A program made the position numbers and the translations under genes. Below, piece by piece: positions 26,221 to 36,067 of a stretch of DNA of 63,512 bases. Location of the stretch: NCBI GenBank assembly GCA_947632555.1, contig CANRPU010000014.1:1-63512 (forward strand). Reading direction: 5' to 3'. Position 1 is the stretch's first letter, and every line of letters starts with the position of its first letter. Source of the DNA: an uncultured Lachnospiraceae bacterium. Lineage in GTDB: Bacteria; Bacillota; Clostridia; Lachnospirales; Lachnospiraceae. Under the pieces are notes generated by a model that saw only the letters and a list, made by a program, of their open reading frames with translations, did no database searches and was not told the DNA's origin.

Positions 26221-26484
26221 AAAAAAATCCCCTGCACTACCGAAGTAATGCAAGGGACGTAATATACGCGGTTCCACCCTGCTTGCCCTGCCCGCGTTCA
26301 GAAGAACCGGCGCAGGACCGCTCATTTGCCTGTAACGTAGGCGCACGGACCTGATTGGGGCCGCTCGGAGGTGGTCTTCAAAGGAACTTCGCGAAAGCGC
26401 TCACACCAACGGTTTCCCGTGCGCTCTTCTCTGACGCTTCCCTTCCTTCTACTCTTCTCGTCAAAGCGTTTTCTTTTTTATCTG
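26221..26484 (-). ncRNA. T-box riboswitch leader of thrS
   Basis: The conserved T-box core AGGGTGGAACCGCG is on the minus strand at 26280-26267. It is followed by the terminator hairpin CCCTTGCATTAC-TTCG-GTAGTGCAGGGG (26255-26229) and a run of seven T's. The 200 bases before it contain the stem I region. Uncharged tRNA-Thr is expected to stabilise the antiterminator and allow thrS transcription. The Thr specifier was not fixed with certainty; an ACC lies at about 26380. Confidence 0.93.
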
Positions 26485-26489
26485 TCTGT

Positions 26490-26518
26490 ATTCTAACCTA
26501 TTTCCCGAAAACTGTAAA
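26490..26518 (-). promoter_or_regulatory. thrS leader promoter
   Basis: TTTACA (26518-26513), 17 bases, TAGAAT (26495-26490) on the minus strand, placed correctly for the T-box leader. Confidence 0.7.
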
Positions 26519-26531
26519 GCGGTTTTTTTAG

Positions 26532-27038
26532 TTATTTTGCTCTGCCGCAGCACTTTTTATACTTTTTCCCGCTGCCGCAGGGACAGGGATCATTGGGATA
26601 AACCCTGGGCGCCTTCCGTATGGTGGTGGAAGATTTCTGCTCTTTGTAAAGGGCTTTCCTGGTATCTTCGTCAAAAATATCGTTCCACTCTTCCAGGTTA
26701 TAAAGCCAGTCCGCTTCCGCTGCCACCATGTTCTTATACAGCTTTTCCTTGTCAAATCCCAGGCTTACCGCCGTATCCTCTTCCATTTCCTCAATGGGAT
26801 TTGGTTCCTTCAGGCTGTCATTGATGCCGTCCAGGAAACCGGTCATGGTCATAATGTCCACGCCGAACTTTTCGGCCAGCTCTTTTACGCTTCCTTTTAC
26901 TTCTTTGTCGGGAGTTTTCAGCAGCTCGGCGTATATGTTCTTCTCTTTCTCAAAATAGACCGCCCACATCTTCTGCAGAGCCTGTCTGTCCATATTCTCG
27001 TCGTAAGCCTTGCTTCTCCACTGTTCCAATAATGCCAT
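26532..27038 (-). CDS. SEC-C motif protein
   Basis: 168 residues beginning MALLEQWRSKAYDENMD. The body is helical and acidic. The C-terminus carries a SEC-C zinc motif, DPCPCGSGKKYKKCCG, as found at the end of SecA and in many small uncharacterised Firmicute proteins. It probably binds zinc and may touch ribosomes or the secretion machinery, but no precise role is known. Its stop is close to the thrS promoter; the upstream neighbour GH43 ends 81 bases away. Confidence 0.88.
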   Translation of the reverse strand: MALLEQWRSKAYDENMDRQALQKMWAVYFEKEKNIYAELLKTPDKEVKGSVKELAEKFGVDIMTMTGFLDGINDSLKEPNPIEEMEEDTAVSLGFDKEKLYKNMVAAEADWLYNLEEWNDIFDEDTRKALYKEQKSSTTIRKAPRVYPNDPCPCGSGKKYKKCCGRAK

Positions 27039-27119
27039 ATTTCTACCGTCCTTCGTTCCATGTTTAATAAATTCCGGAAACAGTATTATCTTATCCCCGT
27101 TTCCGAAAATATGCAAGTC

Positions 27120-28625
27120 CTAATTATGCTTCAGGGAAAACTCCGTAAACACCGCCGTCCTCCCGGCCCTGTCCACCGCGTAAAGTCCTGCCATCACTCC
27201 GGTAAATCCGCAGGCTACTTCGGAAGAAAGATACCGTGTTTCACCTTTTCCCACGGGTAAAAACCCTTTTTCGCCGTTCTGTCCTTCTCTGCCGCGCTCC
27301 TGCCCCGCGGCCGCGAAAAAGCGGTACTCCAAAGGCGTGGCCTCCACTTTCAGCACGGCCTGTTTTCCCACAAAGATCCTCTTTTCCACCGCGGACAGAC
27401 TGCCGATGGTCCGGCGCAGCACCACGCTGCCCTCCCCGTCCAGAAACAGATCATAGTGATGGGATTCGTCCATGAACAGGGTCAGTCCCGCTTCCTCGCA
27501 TTCACTGCGCAGGGAAGCCGTGATCTCCATCCGCAGCTCGCTCTGGCGGATCCCCGCGAAAGTAGGGAGCCCCAGCCCGAACAGGGTATCCGCCGTTCCC
27601 GTTAACCGTATCTCCTCCCCGGTAAAACGGTAATTGGCGGGAATGTAATTTCTTAAAAAGCACCATTCCCCGCTTCCCGTCAGCGTATCCATATTTTTTT
27701 CAAAACACAGTTCCTGGGGCGCGGCGTTTCTGTCCGGCAGATCGTACTCCAGCCGGGATGTGCCGTCACCTATATAAAACCAGCCGTCCTTCCATGTCAC
27801 GGGCACCAGACAGGTTTCCCGTCCCAGATGATGGAAAGGCAGCCACCTGTCGATCTGCCGGAAAGCCAGATGCGCGAACCACCAGTTTCCGTCCTTATCC
27901 TCCACAATATCCCCATGTCCCGCGGCCTGCAGGGTATAACCCCCCAGGTTCCGGTTCGTCAGCGCGGGATTCCCGGGAAAGGGCTCAAAAGGGCCGAAAA
28001 GGCTTTCGCTGCGGGCGTAATTTACCATATGCCCGTATTCCGTGCCGCCCTCCGCGTCCAGGATATAGTAATACCCGCCGAATTTGTACAGATGGGGAGC
28101 CTCCAGGTAACGTCCTCCCGTACCGTACCAGAGCGGCCGCGTTTCACTCAGCTTCTTTCCCGTAGCCGGATCCAGCTCGCAGATCTGAATGCAGGGCCTG
28201 CCCGTCAGGGGATCGTTTCCGTTGCTGATAAAATAGGCGTGTTCCCCCTCAAAGAATAAAGAGGGATCGATACCGTCCTGTTCCACCCACACCGGATCCG
28301 ACCATTCTCCGTAAATATCGTCGGTATACACATAAAAATTGCCCTTATCCGTGGTATTGGTAGTCACCATATAAAAGCGCCCTTCATGAAAACGGATGGT
28401 GGGCGCGTAAATGCCGCCGCTGCTGCCGGCGCCTTCCAGGTTCACCTGCTCCGCCCTGGTCAGACAGTGCCCTATCTGTTTCCAGTTTACCATATCCTCA
28501 CTCTCAAAAAGCGGCACCCCCGGAAAATACTGAAACGTACTGCAGACCATATAGTATTTATCCCCCGCCCTGCATACGCTGGGGTCGGGATACATACCTC
28601 TCAGCACAGGATTTTCATATTTCAC
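27120..28625 (-). CDS. Glycoside hydrolase family 43, beta-xylosidase-like
   Basis: 501 residues with a GTG start after AGGAGG. The five-bladed GH43 propeller (1-310) has catalytic base Asp14 in YPDPSV, pKa-modulating Asp120 in GIDPSLF and acid Glu175 in LEAPHLY. A C-terminal beta-sandwich (about 320-500, DUF1349/xylosidase type) follows. There is no signal peptide, so it cleaves imported xylo- or arabino-oligosaccharides in the cytosol. It is followed on the same strand by the SEC-C gene and preceded by the polyphosphate enzyme, with no transporter nearby. Confidence 0.92.
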   Translation of the reverse strand: MKYENPVLRGMYPDPSVCRAGDKYYMVCSTFQYFPGVPLFESEDMVNWKQIGHCLTRAEQVNLEGAGSSGGIYAPTIRFHEGRFYMVTTNTTDKGNFYVYTDDIYGEWSDPVWVEQDGIDPSLFFEGEHAYFISNGNDPLTGRPCIQICELDPATGKKLSETRPLWYGTGGRYLEAPHLYKFGGYYYILDAEGGTEYGHMVNYARSESLFGPFEPFPGNPALTNRNLGGYTLQAAGHGDIVEDKDGNWWFAHLAFRQIDRWLPFHHLGRETCLVPVTWKDGWFYIGDGTSRLEYDLPDRNAAPQELCFEKNMDTLTGSGEWCFLRNYIPANYRFTGEEIRLTGTADTLFGLGLPTFAGIRQSELRMEITASLRSECEEAGLTLFMDESHHYDLFLDGEGSVVLRRTIGSLSAVEKRIFVGKQAVLKVEATPLEYRFFAAAGQERGREGQNGEKGFLPVGKGETRYLSSEVACGFTGVMAGLYAVDRAGRTAVFTEFSLKHN

Positions 28626-28652
28626 GCCGTCTTCCCTCCTTTTTACGCCGGT

Positions 28653-30122
28653 TTATTTCAAAGCCTTTTCCAGTTCCTCCACCACGATCCTCAACGCCTT
28701 GATGCGGGCATACTTCTTGTCCACGGATTCCAGGATATGCCAGGGAGCGAAGGCCGTACTGGTCTTCTGCAGCATTTCGTCCACCGCTTCCTCATAGGCA
28801 TCCCATTTTTCTCTGTTGCGCCAGTCCTCCTCCGTGATCTTCCATTGCTTGGACGGCGTGTTCTGCCTTTCCTCAAAACGCTCCAGCTGGGTATCCTTGT
28901 CGATCTGCACCCAGAATTTAATGATGACGGCTCCCCAGTCCGACAGTTCTTTTTCAAATTCATTGATCTCATTGTAGGCCCTCTGCCAGTCGTTGGTGCT
29001 GCAGAAACCCTCCAGGCGTTCCACCATCACCCTGCCGTACCAGGTGCGGTCAAACACGGCGATGTGGCCGGTCTTGGGAAGTCTGTTCCAAAATCTCCAA
29101 AGATAGTGCCGGGCCTTCTCATGAGGTTCCGGGCTGGCAATGGGATGCACCTCGTATCCTCTGGGGTCCAGCGCCTCCGTAATGCGCTTGATGTTGCCGC
29201 CTTTGCCTGCCGCGTCCCAGCCCTCGTAAGCGATGATCACAGGCACCTTCTTGCGGTAAAGCCTGTAATGCAGCTCGCCCAGCTTATGCTGGAGCCCCCG
29301 CAGCTGTTCCTTGTATTCCTCTTCCGTCAGGCACTTGTCCAGCGCGATCTCCGAAAGCTTCGGCTGCTTTACCAGCGGGAACACGTTCTGCAGCAGGGGA
29401 ACCGCCAGGCTTTCGTTCTGCATCGCCACTTCTATCCCGCTGCAGATCCGTTCCAGCACCTGCAGCTCCGCCCATTTTCTATCCTTGGCATCCACGATAT
29501 ACCAGGGAGCCCCGGACGAATCCGTATCCGAAAGATATTCGTCAAATACCTCTTTGCATCTGTCATAATGCCTGTTCTGCCATTTATCGTATCCGCTTAC
29601 CCGCCACGCGGTATCCTTATCCGCTTCCAGCTCCTCCAGGCGCTTTTTCTGTTCTTTATGGGAAATCTGGAAGAAGAATTTCAGCACCAGGCAGCCGTTG
29701 TCCGTCAGCTGCCGCTCAAAGCGCTTGACACTCTCGATCCGATGGGCATACTGCCCTTCCTTCAATTCCCCGCTCACCCGCTGTCTGGTCACTTCGTCTG
29801 CCCAGCCGGAGTCCAGAAACACAAATTTCCCTGCTTCCGGGATGCGGACAAAATACCGGTATAAAAAAGGCTTCCTCTTTTCTTCCTCTGTGGGCGCGGA
29901 CATGGAGGCCACTTTGAAAAAGCGGGGATCGATGTTTTTAATGATACTGCCGATGGCGCTTCCCTTGCCCGCGGCGCCCCAGCCTTCAATCAGCACCAGT
30001 ACGGGCAGCCCGTGTCCCTTGATCTGTAATTGCAGCGCGGCCAGTTTCTTCCGCGCCGCTTTCAGGCGTTCCTTCAATTCATCTTCCTGCGGCTGTTCTT
30101 CCGGAATCCATTTTTTGATCAT
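28653..30122 (-). CDS. pap: Polyphosphate:AMP phosphotransferase, two PPK2 domains
   Basis: 489 residues with two fused PPK2 domains. Walker A motifs are GWGAAGKGSAIG (about 47-58) and GWDAAGKGGNI (about 300-310). Lid and Walker B elements are LDSGWADEVTR and FDRTWYGRVMVERLEG. The fused class transfers phosphate from polyphosphate to AMP to make ADP. The first domain of such proteins is usually degenerate at some catalytic residues; here FLDSGW replaces the usual FDRSWY, in line with that. Good AGGAGG start. It is an isolated cytosolic gene. Confidence 0.92.
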   Translation of the reverse strand: MIKKWIPEEQPQEDELKERLKAARKKLAALQLQIKGHGLPVLVLIEGWGAAGKGSAIGSIIKNIDPRFFKVASMSAPTEEEKRKPFLYRYFVRIPEAGKFVFLDSGWADEVTRQRVSGELKEGQYAHRIESVKRFERQLTDNGCLVLKFFFQISHKEQKKRLEELEADKDTAWRVSGYDKWQNRHYDRCKEVFDEYLSDTDSSGAPWYIVDAKDRKWAELQVLERICSGIEVAMQNESLAVPLLQNVFPLVKQPKLSEIALDKCLTEEEYKEQLRGLQHKLGELHYRLYRKKVPVIIAYEGWDAAGKGGNIKRITEALDPRGYEVHPIASPEPHEKARHYLWRFWNRLPKTGHIAVFDRTWYGRVMVERLEGFCSTNDWQRAYNEINEFEKELSDWGAVIIKFWVQIDKDTQLERFEERQNTPSKQWKITEEDWRNREKWDAYEEAVDEMLQKTSTAFAPWHILESVDKKYARIKALRIVVEELEKALK

Positions 30123-30181
30123 AGCATCCTCCTTTTGGCATCCTGAGATGCCCTAAATAAAGTATATCCCAACAGGTCCTT

Positions 30182-31537
30182 CTATACAATACCCGGAAAA
30201 CGCTTCTTCAACTGACGTATTTTGATAAAATAAGAAACCAGGAGGATCACATCCGCCCCGATCCACGCGGAAACCTCCACAAAATACAGGCCTTCCCGGC
30301 CAAAAAAGAAAGGAAGCAGAAACGCCGTTCCCGTTCTTACGGCAAATTCCGCCAGTCCGGAAACCATGGGCAGGAGCGTATCTCCTAACCCCTGTATGGC
30401 GGAACGTATCACATAGAGCACATACAGGATAAACAGGAAAACGCTCATGACCGTCAGGTCGCGGTAGGCGATCTCCATGGCGGCCTCCACCTCCCGCGGC
30501 GTACCCTGGATAAAAAGCCGCAGGATCCCCTTCCCGAACAGCAGCATACAAGCAGTGATCAGCGCGGAAGTCACGATGGCCACCAGCAGGGCCGCGCGCA
30601 CACCCTCCCTGATCCTCTTCGGCCTGCCGGCTCCAAGGTTCTGCCCCGTATAGGTCACCACCGCGTAACCGTAGGATGTGGCCGCGATCTCCAGCAGGCC
30701 GTACAGCTTGCCGGTAGCGGTCATGCCCGCCAGGAAGATCACGCCGAAAGTATTGACCACGCTCTGCACGATCATGCCGCCCACCGCGATGATCGCGTTC
30801 ATAAACGCCATAGGCGTCCCCAGCCACATCAGCTTCCCGCAAAGGTCCGCGTTCATCCTGAAATCCTCTTTTTCCGGTTTCAGCAGGGACAGTTTTCCCA
30901 CCGCGTACAGACAGAACAGCGCGGAACATAACTGGGCCGTCAGGGTGGCGGCCGCGGCGCCGGCAATACCGAAACCTAAGTATTTCACAAACAGAATATC
31001 CAGCCCGATATTGATCACGCAGGCTATGAGAACGGCATACAAGGGCGTCTTTCCATCTCCCAGAGCCCGAAGCAGGGAGGAGAGCAAATTATAGGCCATG
31101 ACAATAGGAATCCCGCCAAACAATATCCGCAGATACAACAGGGAATCCGGCAGGATCTCCGCCGGTGTCCGCTGCAGCCGCAGAATCGGCTCCGCCACAA
31201 GCTGTCCGGCCGCCAGCAGGATGCAGGCCAGCAGCAGGGAAAGTATGGCGGATACCGCCGTATCCTTCTTTAACTGCCCGGTATTCCCCGCGCCGAAATT
31301 CTGCGCGATACGGATGGAAAATCCCTGGGTGAAACCCTGAATGATCCCTAACATCATCCAGTTGGTCCACTCGTCCGCTCCCAGAGCCGCCAGGGCTTTT
31401 ACGCCCAGCACCTGCCCCACCACCATGGTATCCACCACAGTATAGAGCTGCTGAAATACATTTCCCAGCATCAGGGGAAACGCGAACAGCATGAGCAGTT
31501 TCAGAGGATTCCCCGTTGTCATATCTCTGGTCTTCAT
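30182..31537 (-). CDS. MATE-family efflux transporter
   Basis: 451 residues, about 12 membrane segments in two halves. Family signatures are GNPLKLLMLFAFPLMLGNVFQQLYTVVDTMVVGQ at the beginning (cited in part) and GMTATGKLYGLLEIAATSYGYAVVTYTGQNLGAG in the second half (in part). The start follows AAAGGA. It is a Na+- or H+-driven export pump for cationic drugs or metabolites; the substrate cannot be told. Same strand as its neighbours with about 75 bases on either side, and no adjacent regulator. Confidence 0.93.
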   Translation of the reverse strand: MKTRDMTTGNPLKLLMLFAFPLMLGNVFQQLYTVVDTMVVGQVLGVKALAALGADEWTNWMMLGIIQGFTQGFSIRIAQNFGAGNTGQLKKDTAVSAILSLLLACILLAAGQLVAEPILRLQRTPAEILPDSLLYLRILFGGIPIVMAYNLLSSLLRALGDGKTPLYAVLIACVINIGLDILFVKYLGFGIAGAAAATLTAQLCSALFCLYAVGKLSLLKPEKEDFRMNADLCGKLMWLGTPMAFMNAIIAVGGMIVQSVVNTFGVIFLAGMTATGKLYGLLEIAATSYGYAVVTYTGQNLGAGRPKRIREGVRAALLVAIVTSALITACMLLFGKGILRLFIQGTPREVEAAMEIAYRDLTVMSVFLFILYVLYVIRSAIQGLGDTLLPMVSGLAEFAVRTGTAFLLPFFFGREGLYFVEVSAWIGADVILLVSYFIKIRQLKKRFPGIV

Positions 31538-31611
31538 ATCGGATTCCTTTCTTACGCCGGCAAAATAACAGGAGCCCCGCGCAACGGAGCCCCTCACTGC
31601 TTCTTTCTGTA

Positions 31612-33555
31612 TCAGCTGCTTAAGGTCTTCAATTTTTCCTTGATGCCGTTGACCGTATCCAGGATCACCGCCACGGACGCGGAAATCTCCTCGGTCGCGG
31701 CAGCCAGAGTGTGGGTTCTGCCGTTGACTGTATCCACAATACTCTGCAGCCTGTGGCTGTCATCAATGATCCCTTTGACGGAATTCATGATCTTTTCCTG
31801 GCTGGCGTTGCTGCGGTTGGCCGTATTTCTGGACTCCATGGCCAGCTTGTTGATCTCATCCGCCACTACCGCGAATCCTCTGCCGGCCTCGCCCGCTCTG
31901 GCAGCCTCGATATTGGCGTTCAGCGCCAGCAGATTGGTCTGGGAAGCGATGCTTACCACTTCGTCGTTGTTCTGTACCAGTTCGGTCAGGAAATTCCCGA
32001 TCGTGTCCATGGAGGCTGTCAGATTATCACAGAACTCCGTGATATTGCCGATGTCGGAGGAAATGGACGCGGTTTCCGCCGCGTTGTTCTCATTGCCCTG
32101 CGCCATATCGTCCATGGAATGATACAGGACCTCAAACTCCTCATTGATCTGCTGAAGAGTGTTCAGGATCAACTCCTTCTGGTCCGCTATCATCTGCTTG
32201 TCATCTTCCAGCTGTGCGGCAAATTTTTCCGCTTTGACCTTCTGCTCTTCCACTTCTTTCTTTATGTAATAGATACAGTTCTCTTTCTTGTTGAAACCGT
32301 TGTATATGGCATCGGTCATCTGCCGGCAGGACTCGTAGCCGCAGCAGGAACAGTTGATGGCTCTCTCCTCGTCGGTATGTTTGCCCATGGACTCAAATAT
32401 TTCGTTCCTCTCCGCGTCGCTGGGTATCCGGTATACGCAGGAAGCGGACCGGTCGGTATAACCGCGGAGATAGTCTTCCAGGCGCAGCTTGGAGAACTGG
32501 CTGTTCAGCTTCTTTAAACGCTGCTCGGGAGAAAGCTTTTTCCCCCAGGCGCCGCCGTTTTTCTTCGAGCTCTCGCGGATCCGCAGCAGAGATTCCAGCA
32601 CGGTATCGTCATGGGATTTTTCCGGCTCGCAGCCCGTACCGTAAATACAGCCGGACTGGCAGTTCAGCGCGTCCACAAACAGATAGGAGGTTTTTCCCTG
32701 CGCGATCCTGTCCTTATTTTCCTCCAGATAATGGTACATATGCTTTTCGCCTTCCATCTGGCGGATAAAAACGCTTTCGCCCAGGAACCAGTATACGTTT
32801 TCCTTCAGGCCGCCGGGCATGGGATAGATGGAACCCAGTCCGTACTCGATCTCATCGGTCTGCATCTGTCCTGAGATATGGTGCTCCCGCACATATTTCA
32901 TCAGATGGTTAAAGGTCACATTGTAATTGACATATCCCTTGTTGTTGGGATCCTCGATCTCCATTTTCTTGGCAATACAGGGACTGATAAAAGCCAGCTT
33001 ATCCTGCACGCCCATCTCTTTTCTCGCGTAAATGGCCGCGCACATCAAAGGGCTCTGCACCGGGAACAGCTTCGGCAGAAGCTGGGGTATATGTCTTTCA
33101 ATATAACCCACCACAGCCGGACAGGGCTGGGAAATACCGCCCATAAAATTGTATTTCTTCACATAATTCAGATATCCCCATGTGGTAATGTCCGCGCCGA
33201 AGGACACGCTGATAATACGGTTGACACCCAGCGCTTTCAACCCTCCCAGAACGCTTTCATATTCGCCGGGATAGTTGGCCTTAAACGCGGGAGCCACCAG
33301 TATGGAGATCTTCTCTCCCCTGCTCAGATCTTCAAAAAATCTTTCCGTATCGTCGCAGTATTCTCTTGCCCCATGCTCGCACACATCGAAGCAGGCGCCG
33401 CATCCCACGCATTTATCCCCATCCACATCTATACGGTTCTTGCCGTCCACTTCCCGTGAAACACAGGCCCCCGTACTGGCGCAGACACTGATACACTTAT
33501 TGCAGCCAATACATTTTTCATTTGTATAAACCAGTGATTTCGCCCCTGTTTCCAT
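31612..33555 (-). CDS. [FeFe]-hydrogenase-like sensor fused to chemoreceptor signalling domain
   Basis: 647 residues, no membrane segment. In order: two 4Fe-4S ferredoxin clusters (Cys15, 18, 21, 25 and 49, 52, 55, 59); a hydrogenase large-subunit domain (about 85-325) with H-cluster-type cysteines Cys145 (QPC), Cys193 (SPCIAKKME), Cys299 and Cys303 (CQSGC); and a further Cys cluster CSCCGYESC (402-410). A coiled linker and a methyl-accepting chemotaxis signalling domain follow (about 470-647, with [22 protein letters not shown]). It is likely a cytosolic H2 or redox sensor signalling to CheA. No che or flagellar gene is in view. Good AGGAGGG start. Confidence 0.9.
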   Translation of the reverse strand: METGAKSLVYTNEKCIGCNKCISVCASTGACVSREVDGKNRIDVDGDKCVGCGACFDVCEHGAREYCDDTERFFEDLSRGEKISILVAPAFKANYPGEYESVLGGLKALGVNRIISVSFGADITTWGYLNYVKKYNFMGGISQPCPAVVGYIERHIPQLLPKLFPVQSPLMCAAIYARKEMGVQDKLAFISPCIAKKMEIEDPNNKGYVNYNVTFNHLMKYVREHHISGQMQTDEIEYGLGSIYPMPGGLKENVYWFLGESVFIRQMEGEKHMYHYLEENKDRIAQGKTSYLFVDALNCQSGCIYGTGCEPEKSHDDTVLESLLRIRESSKKNGGAWGKKLSPEQRLKKLNSQFSKLRLEDYLRGYTDRSASCVYRIPSDAERNEIFESMGKHTDEERAINCSCCGYESCRQMTDAIYNGFNKKENCIYYIKKEVEEQKVKAEKFAAQLEDDKQMIADQKELILNTLQQINEEFEVLYHSMDDMAQGNENNAAETASISSDIGNITEFCDNLTASMDTIGNFLTELVQNNDEVVSIASQTNLLALNANIEAARAGEAGRGFAVVADEINKLAMESRNTANRSNASQEKIMNSVKGIIDDSHRLQSIVDTVNGRTHTLAAATEEISASVAVILDTVNGIKEKLKTLSS

Positions 33556-33662
33556 ACCCCATGTACCCTCCTTGCTTTCGTAAACTTTCTTTTCTGTATC
33601 GGATTGTTATTATTGTATCATACCACGATATATTATGACAAGAATAACTTTGCGCTCTTCCG

Positions 33663-34787
33663 CTACACGCGGAAAGCCGCCGAGCACTCCTTTAACCGCT
33701 CTATGGCAGGGATCTGCTGGGGGCAGGCTCTCTCGCACTGACCGCAGGCAATACAATCCGCGGCGCTGCCAGCTCCTTTTACCGCCTCTTCGTAAGCCCT
33801 TCTTCCTTCCTCCAGCTGTCCCCAGATCAGCTGTTTGTTTCTGGCCGCGAAGATCTCCGGAATGGGAATCTTTTTCGGGCAGCCGGCCGTACAATAGTGG
33901 CAGGCGGTACAGGGAATGCTCTTCACGCCGTTTATCGCCTCCTGCGCCCTGCGGACAGCCTCCTGCTGCGCCGCGTCCAGGGGCTGGAAATGTTTCATGT
34001 AAGAAAGATTATCCGCCATCTGCCCGATATCGGACATGCCGGAAAGCACCGTTATGATGCCTTCCAAAGAAGCCGCGTAACGGATCGCCCAGGAAGCGCA
34101 GGAAGCCGACGGGTCCGCCTTTTTGAAAATGTCCCGCACAGCCTCCGGCGGGTTAGCGAGGGCGCCGCCCTTGACCGGTTCCATCACCACAATGGACTTA
34201 CCGTGTTTTCTGGCTACTTCATAGTTGCCTCTGGCGGCCACGTCGGGATTTTCCCAGTCCGCGTAATTTAACTGCAGCTGCACAAACTCCACGTCCGGAT
34301 GTTCCCGCAGCAGGCTGTCCAGTATCTCGGGAGAAGCATGGAACGAAAATCCCCAGTGCCGGATCAGGCCCTTCGCCTTCTGCTCCTTTACAAAATCCCA
34401 GATATGATATTTGTCATAGAGCTTATAATTGCTTTCCTGCAGGGCATGAAGGAGATAGTAGTCAAAATATCCCGCTCCGGTGCGCTCCAGGCTGGTGTAA
34501 AACTGCTGCTTCGCCGCTTCCTCACTGTGATTTCCCATCCACGCGCAAAGCTTGGTCGCCAGCGTAAAACTGTCCCTGGGATACCTTTCCACCAGCGCTT
34601 CCCTGGCAGCGCGTTCAGAGGCTCCGTCATCGTAAACATAGGCGGTGTCAAAATAGGTCTGCCCGGCTTCCATAAACATATCCACCATCTGTTTGGTCTG
34701 CTCTATGTCGATCCTGTTCCCCTGTTTCGGCAGCCGCATCAGGCCAAATCCCAGTTTCGGCGTGCTTTCTCCAAAATACTTTTCCAT
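33663..34787 (-). CDS. Aldo/keto reductase with C-terminal 4Fe-4S domain
   Basis: 374 residues from the ATG after AAAGGAGATGG. The TIM-barrel oxidoreductase (1-280) has FDTAYVYDDGASERA, LATKLCAW and the active Tyr/Lys/His set of the family, with YLLHALQE as the His strand. The C-terminus carries two ferredoxin-like clusters: CTACHYCTAGCPKKIPIP (about 297-314) and CIACGQCERACPQQIP (about 347-362). This form is common in anaerobes; its substrates are unknown. It lies between the hydrogenase-like sensor and a second chemoreceptor, which may hint at a redox theme. Confidence 0.92.
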   Translation of the reverse strand: MEKYFGESTPKLGFGLMRLPKQGNRIDIEQTKQMVDMFMEAGQTYFDTAYVYDDGASERAAREALVERYPRDSFTLATKLCAWMGNHSEEAAKQQFYTSLERTGAGYFDYYLLHALQESNYKLYDKYHIWDFVKEQKAKGLIRHWGFSFHASPEILDSLLREHPDVEFVQLQLNYADWENPDVAARGNYEVARKHGKSIVVMEPVKGGALANPPEAVRDIFKKADPSASCASWAIRYAASLEGIITVLSGMSDIGQMADNLSYMKHFQPLDAAQQEAVRRAQEAINGVKSIPCTACHYCTAGCPKKIPIPEIFAARNKQLIWGQLEEGRRAYEEAVKGAGSAADCIACGQCERACPQQIPAIERLKECSAAFRV

Positions 34788-34893
34788 TTTCCATCTCCTT
34801 TTTTTCACCAATTTACGATCATTTTCCTGTTCTGTTTTCCATTTTACCTGAAAGCGGTTCAAAAATCCATTACATTTTTATTTGTAGGAAACC

Positions 34894-34929
34894 GAAGGGA
34901 GAGAACTTCCTTACGAAGCCTCTCCCTTC
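34894..34929 (-). terminator. Hairpin 3' of the soluble chemoreceptor
   Basis: Ten-bp perfect arms GAAGGGAGAG/CTCTCCCTTC with an inner CTTC/GAAG. It lies 38 bases after the chemoreceptor stop on the minus strand. The trailing T run is weak, so terminator function is likely but not certain. Confidence 0.55.
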
Positions 34930-34966
34930 CGGAGTTCTGTTCCGTTTGCCGCGCCGGCGCCTTTTC

Positions 34967-35800
34967 TCAGCGGCGCTTGATATCCTCTTCCAGATCGCCC
35001 GCCAATACTACCGTATCCTTCAGGATTTCCTGTATGGTGCCGATGCTCCCTCTGTATTCCCCGGCGAAGTGACTGGCATCCTTAATGGAAGCAATGATCA
35101 CGTTCAAATGCTCCATAATGGTGTTGAGCGTCACCTTGATCTCCGAAGCGGAACGGCCGCTGTCGTTGGCCAGTTTGCCCATTTCGGTGGCAACCACCGC
35201 AAAGCCTCTTCCGTATTCGCCGCTGCGCGCCGCTTCTATGGACGCGTTCAGCGCCAGAATATTGGAACGGGAAGCGTTTCCGTTGATCTTATTGACCACG
35301 TCCACCGCGTTGTGCACGTCGCTTTCCACATTATTGGCCAGCCCGTCCATGTCCGTAAGCAGTTTAAACAGATTCTCGATACCGCCCATCAGATTCTGCA
35401 GAGAATCCTGAATGGTGCCTACGGACTCCTGAAACTTCTGGGTGATCTTCGCCATTTCCTCTTTAATGCCTACCGAATAGGTGCAGATAACGCAGCCCAC
35501 TACTGTCCCGTTGTCCTTGACCGGTACCAGTTCGCCTTCAAACGCCTCTCCCATCACTTCCTTGGGCAGATAGTTATGCTTGCTGCGTCCTGTCCTGATC
35601 ACCTCGTCAAAGGCGCCGCTGGGATCATGAAAAGTTTCTCCCACGTTGAGCTGGGGCTCCGTGCCGTCCGGGATCGAATAGGCCTGCACTACGCCTCCGG
35701 TATCCATCACCGTAATAAATACATCGTGGGAAAACATCTGCTTTATCACAGGCAGCGCTTTCACCATATTTTCCAACTGCGCGTTCTTTTCCACACCCAT
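34967..35800 (-). CDS. Soluble methyl-accepting chemotaxis-like protein
   Basis: 277 residues, no membrane segment. Residues 1-115 form a PAS/Cache-like sensor ([45 protein letters not shown]). Residues about 150-277 are a short chemoreceptor hairpin with [21 protein letters not shown]. The start has AGGAGG. The signalling tip is present but the coiled coil is short, so it may work with other receptors or regulate a different kinase. It is divergent from the GH27 gene and near the hydrogenase-like chemoreceptor. Confidence 0.9.
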   Translation of the reverse strand: MGVEKNAQLENMVKALPVIKQMFSHDVFITVMDTGGVVQAYSIPDGTEPQLNVGETFHDPSGAFDEVIRTGRSKHNYLPKEVMGEAFEGELVPVKDNGTVVGCVICTYSVGIKEEMAKITQKFQESVGTIQDSLQNLMGGIENLFKLLTDMDGLANNVESDVHNAVDVVNKINGNASRSNILALNASIEAARSGEYGRGFAVVATEMGKLANDSGRSASEIKVTLNTIMEHLNVIIASIKDASHFAGEYRGSIGTIQEILKDTVVLAGDLEEDIKRR

Positions 35801-35979
35801 AACGTTACCTCCTGCCGGCTTTTAACCGGGTTCCGGCTCTTTGCGCCGGAAGACATTCTGCAACAGCCATCATGATCTTTTGCATAGGACTATTATACCA
35901 ATTTTCGGAAACAAAGTATAGTGAAATTTATGATAATTAAAACTATTTTAAAATTTAGGCAAAAGCAGAAGTTATGTGG

Positions 35980-36026
35980 TATAATGATTCTGCTGACGCA
36001 GAATCCATGCCGGATACCCCGGCATG
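35980..36026 (+). promoter_or_regulatory. GH27 promoter with palindromic operator
   Basis: A -10 TATAAT lies at 35980-35985. A perfect palindrome CATGCCGG-ATACC-CCGGCATG (36006-36026) lies just after the expected start of transcription. That is the usual place for a LacI-type repressor operator controlling a sugar hydrolase. The regulator gene is not in the window. Confidence 0.5.
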
Positions 36027-36067
36027 ACATTACGTGTTCTTAATTTTTTGTTTGGGAGGACAATTTC

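Noticed and set aside
28386..29864. 492-codon plus-strand open frame
   Set aside because: Antisense to the GH43 and polyphosphate enzyme genes, spanning both and their gap; His/Gln/Arg-rich composition is typical of an antisense frame.
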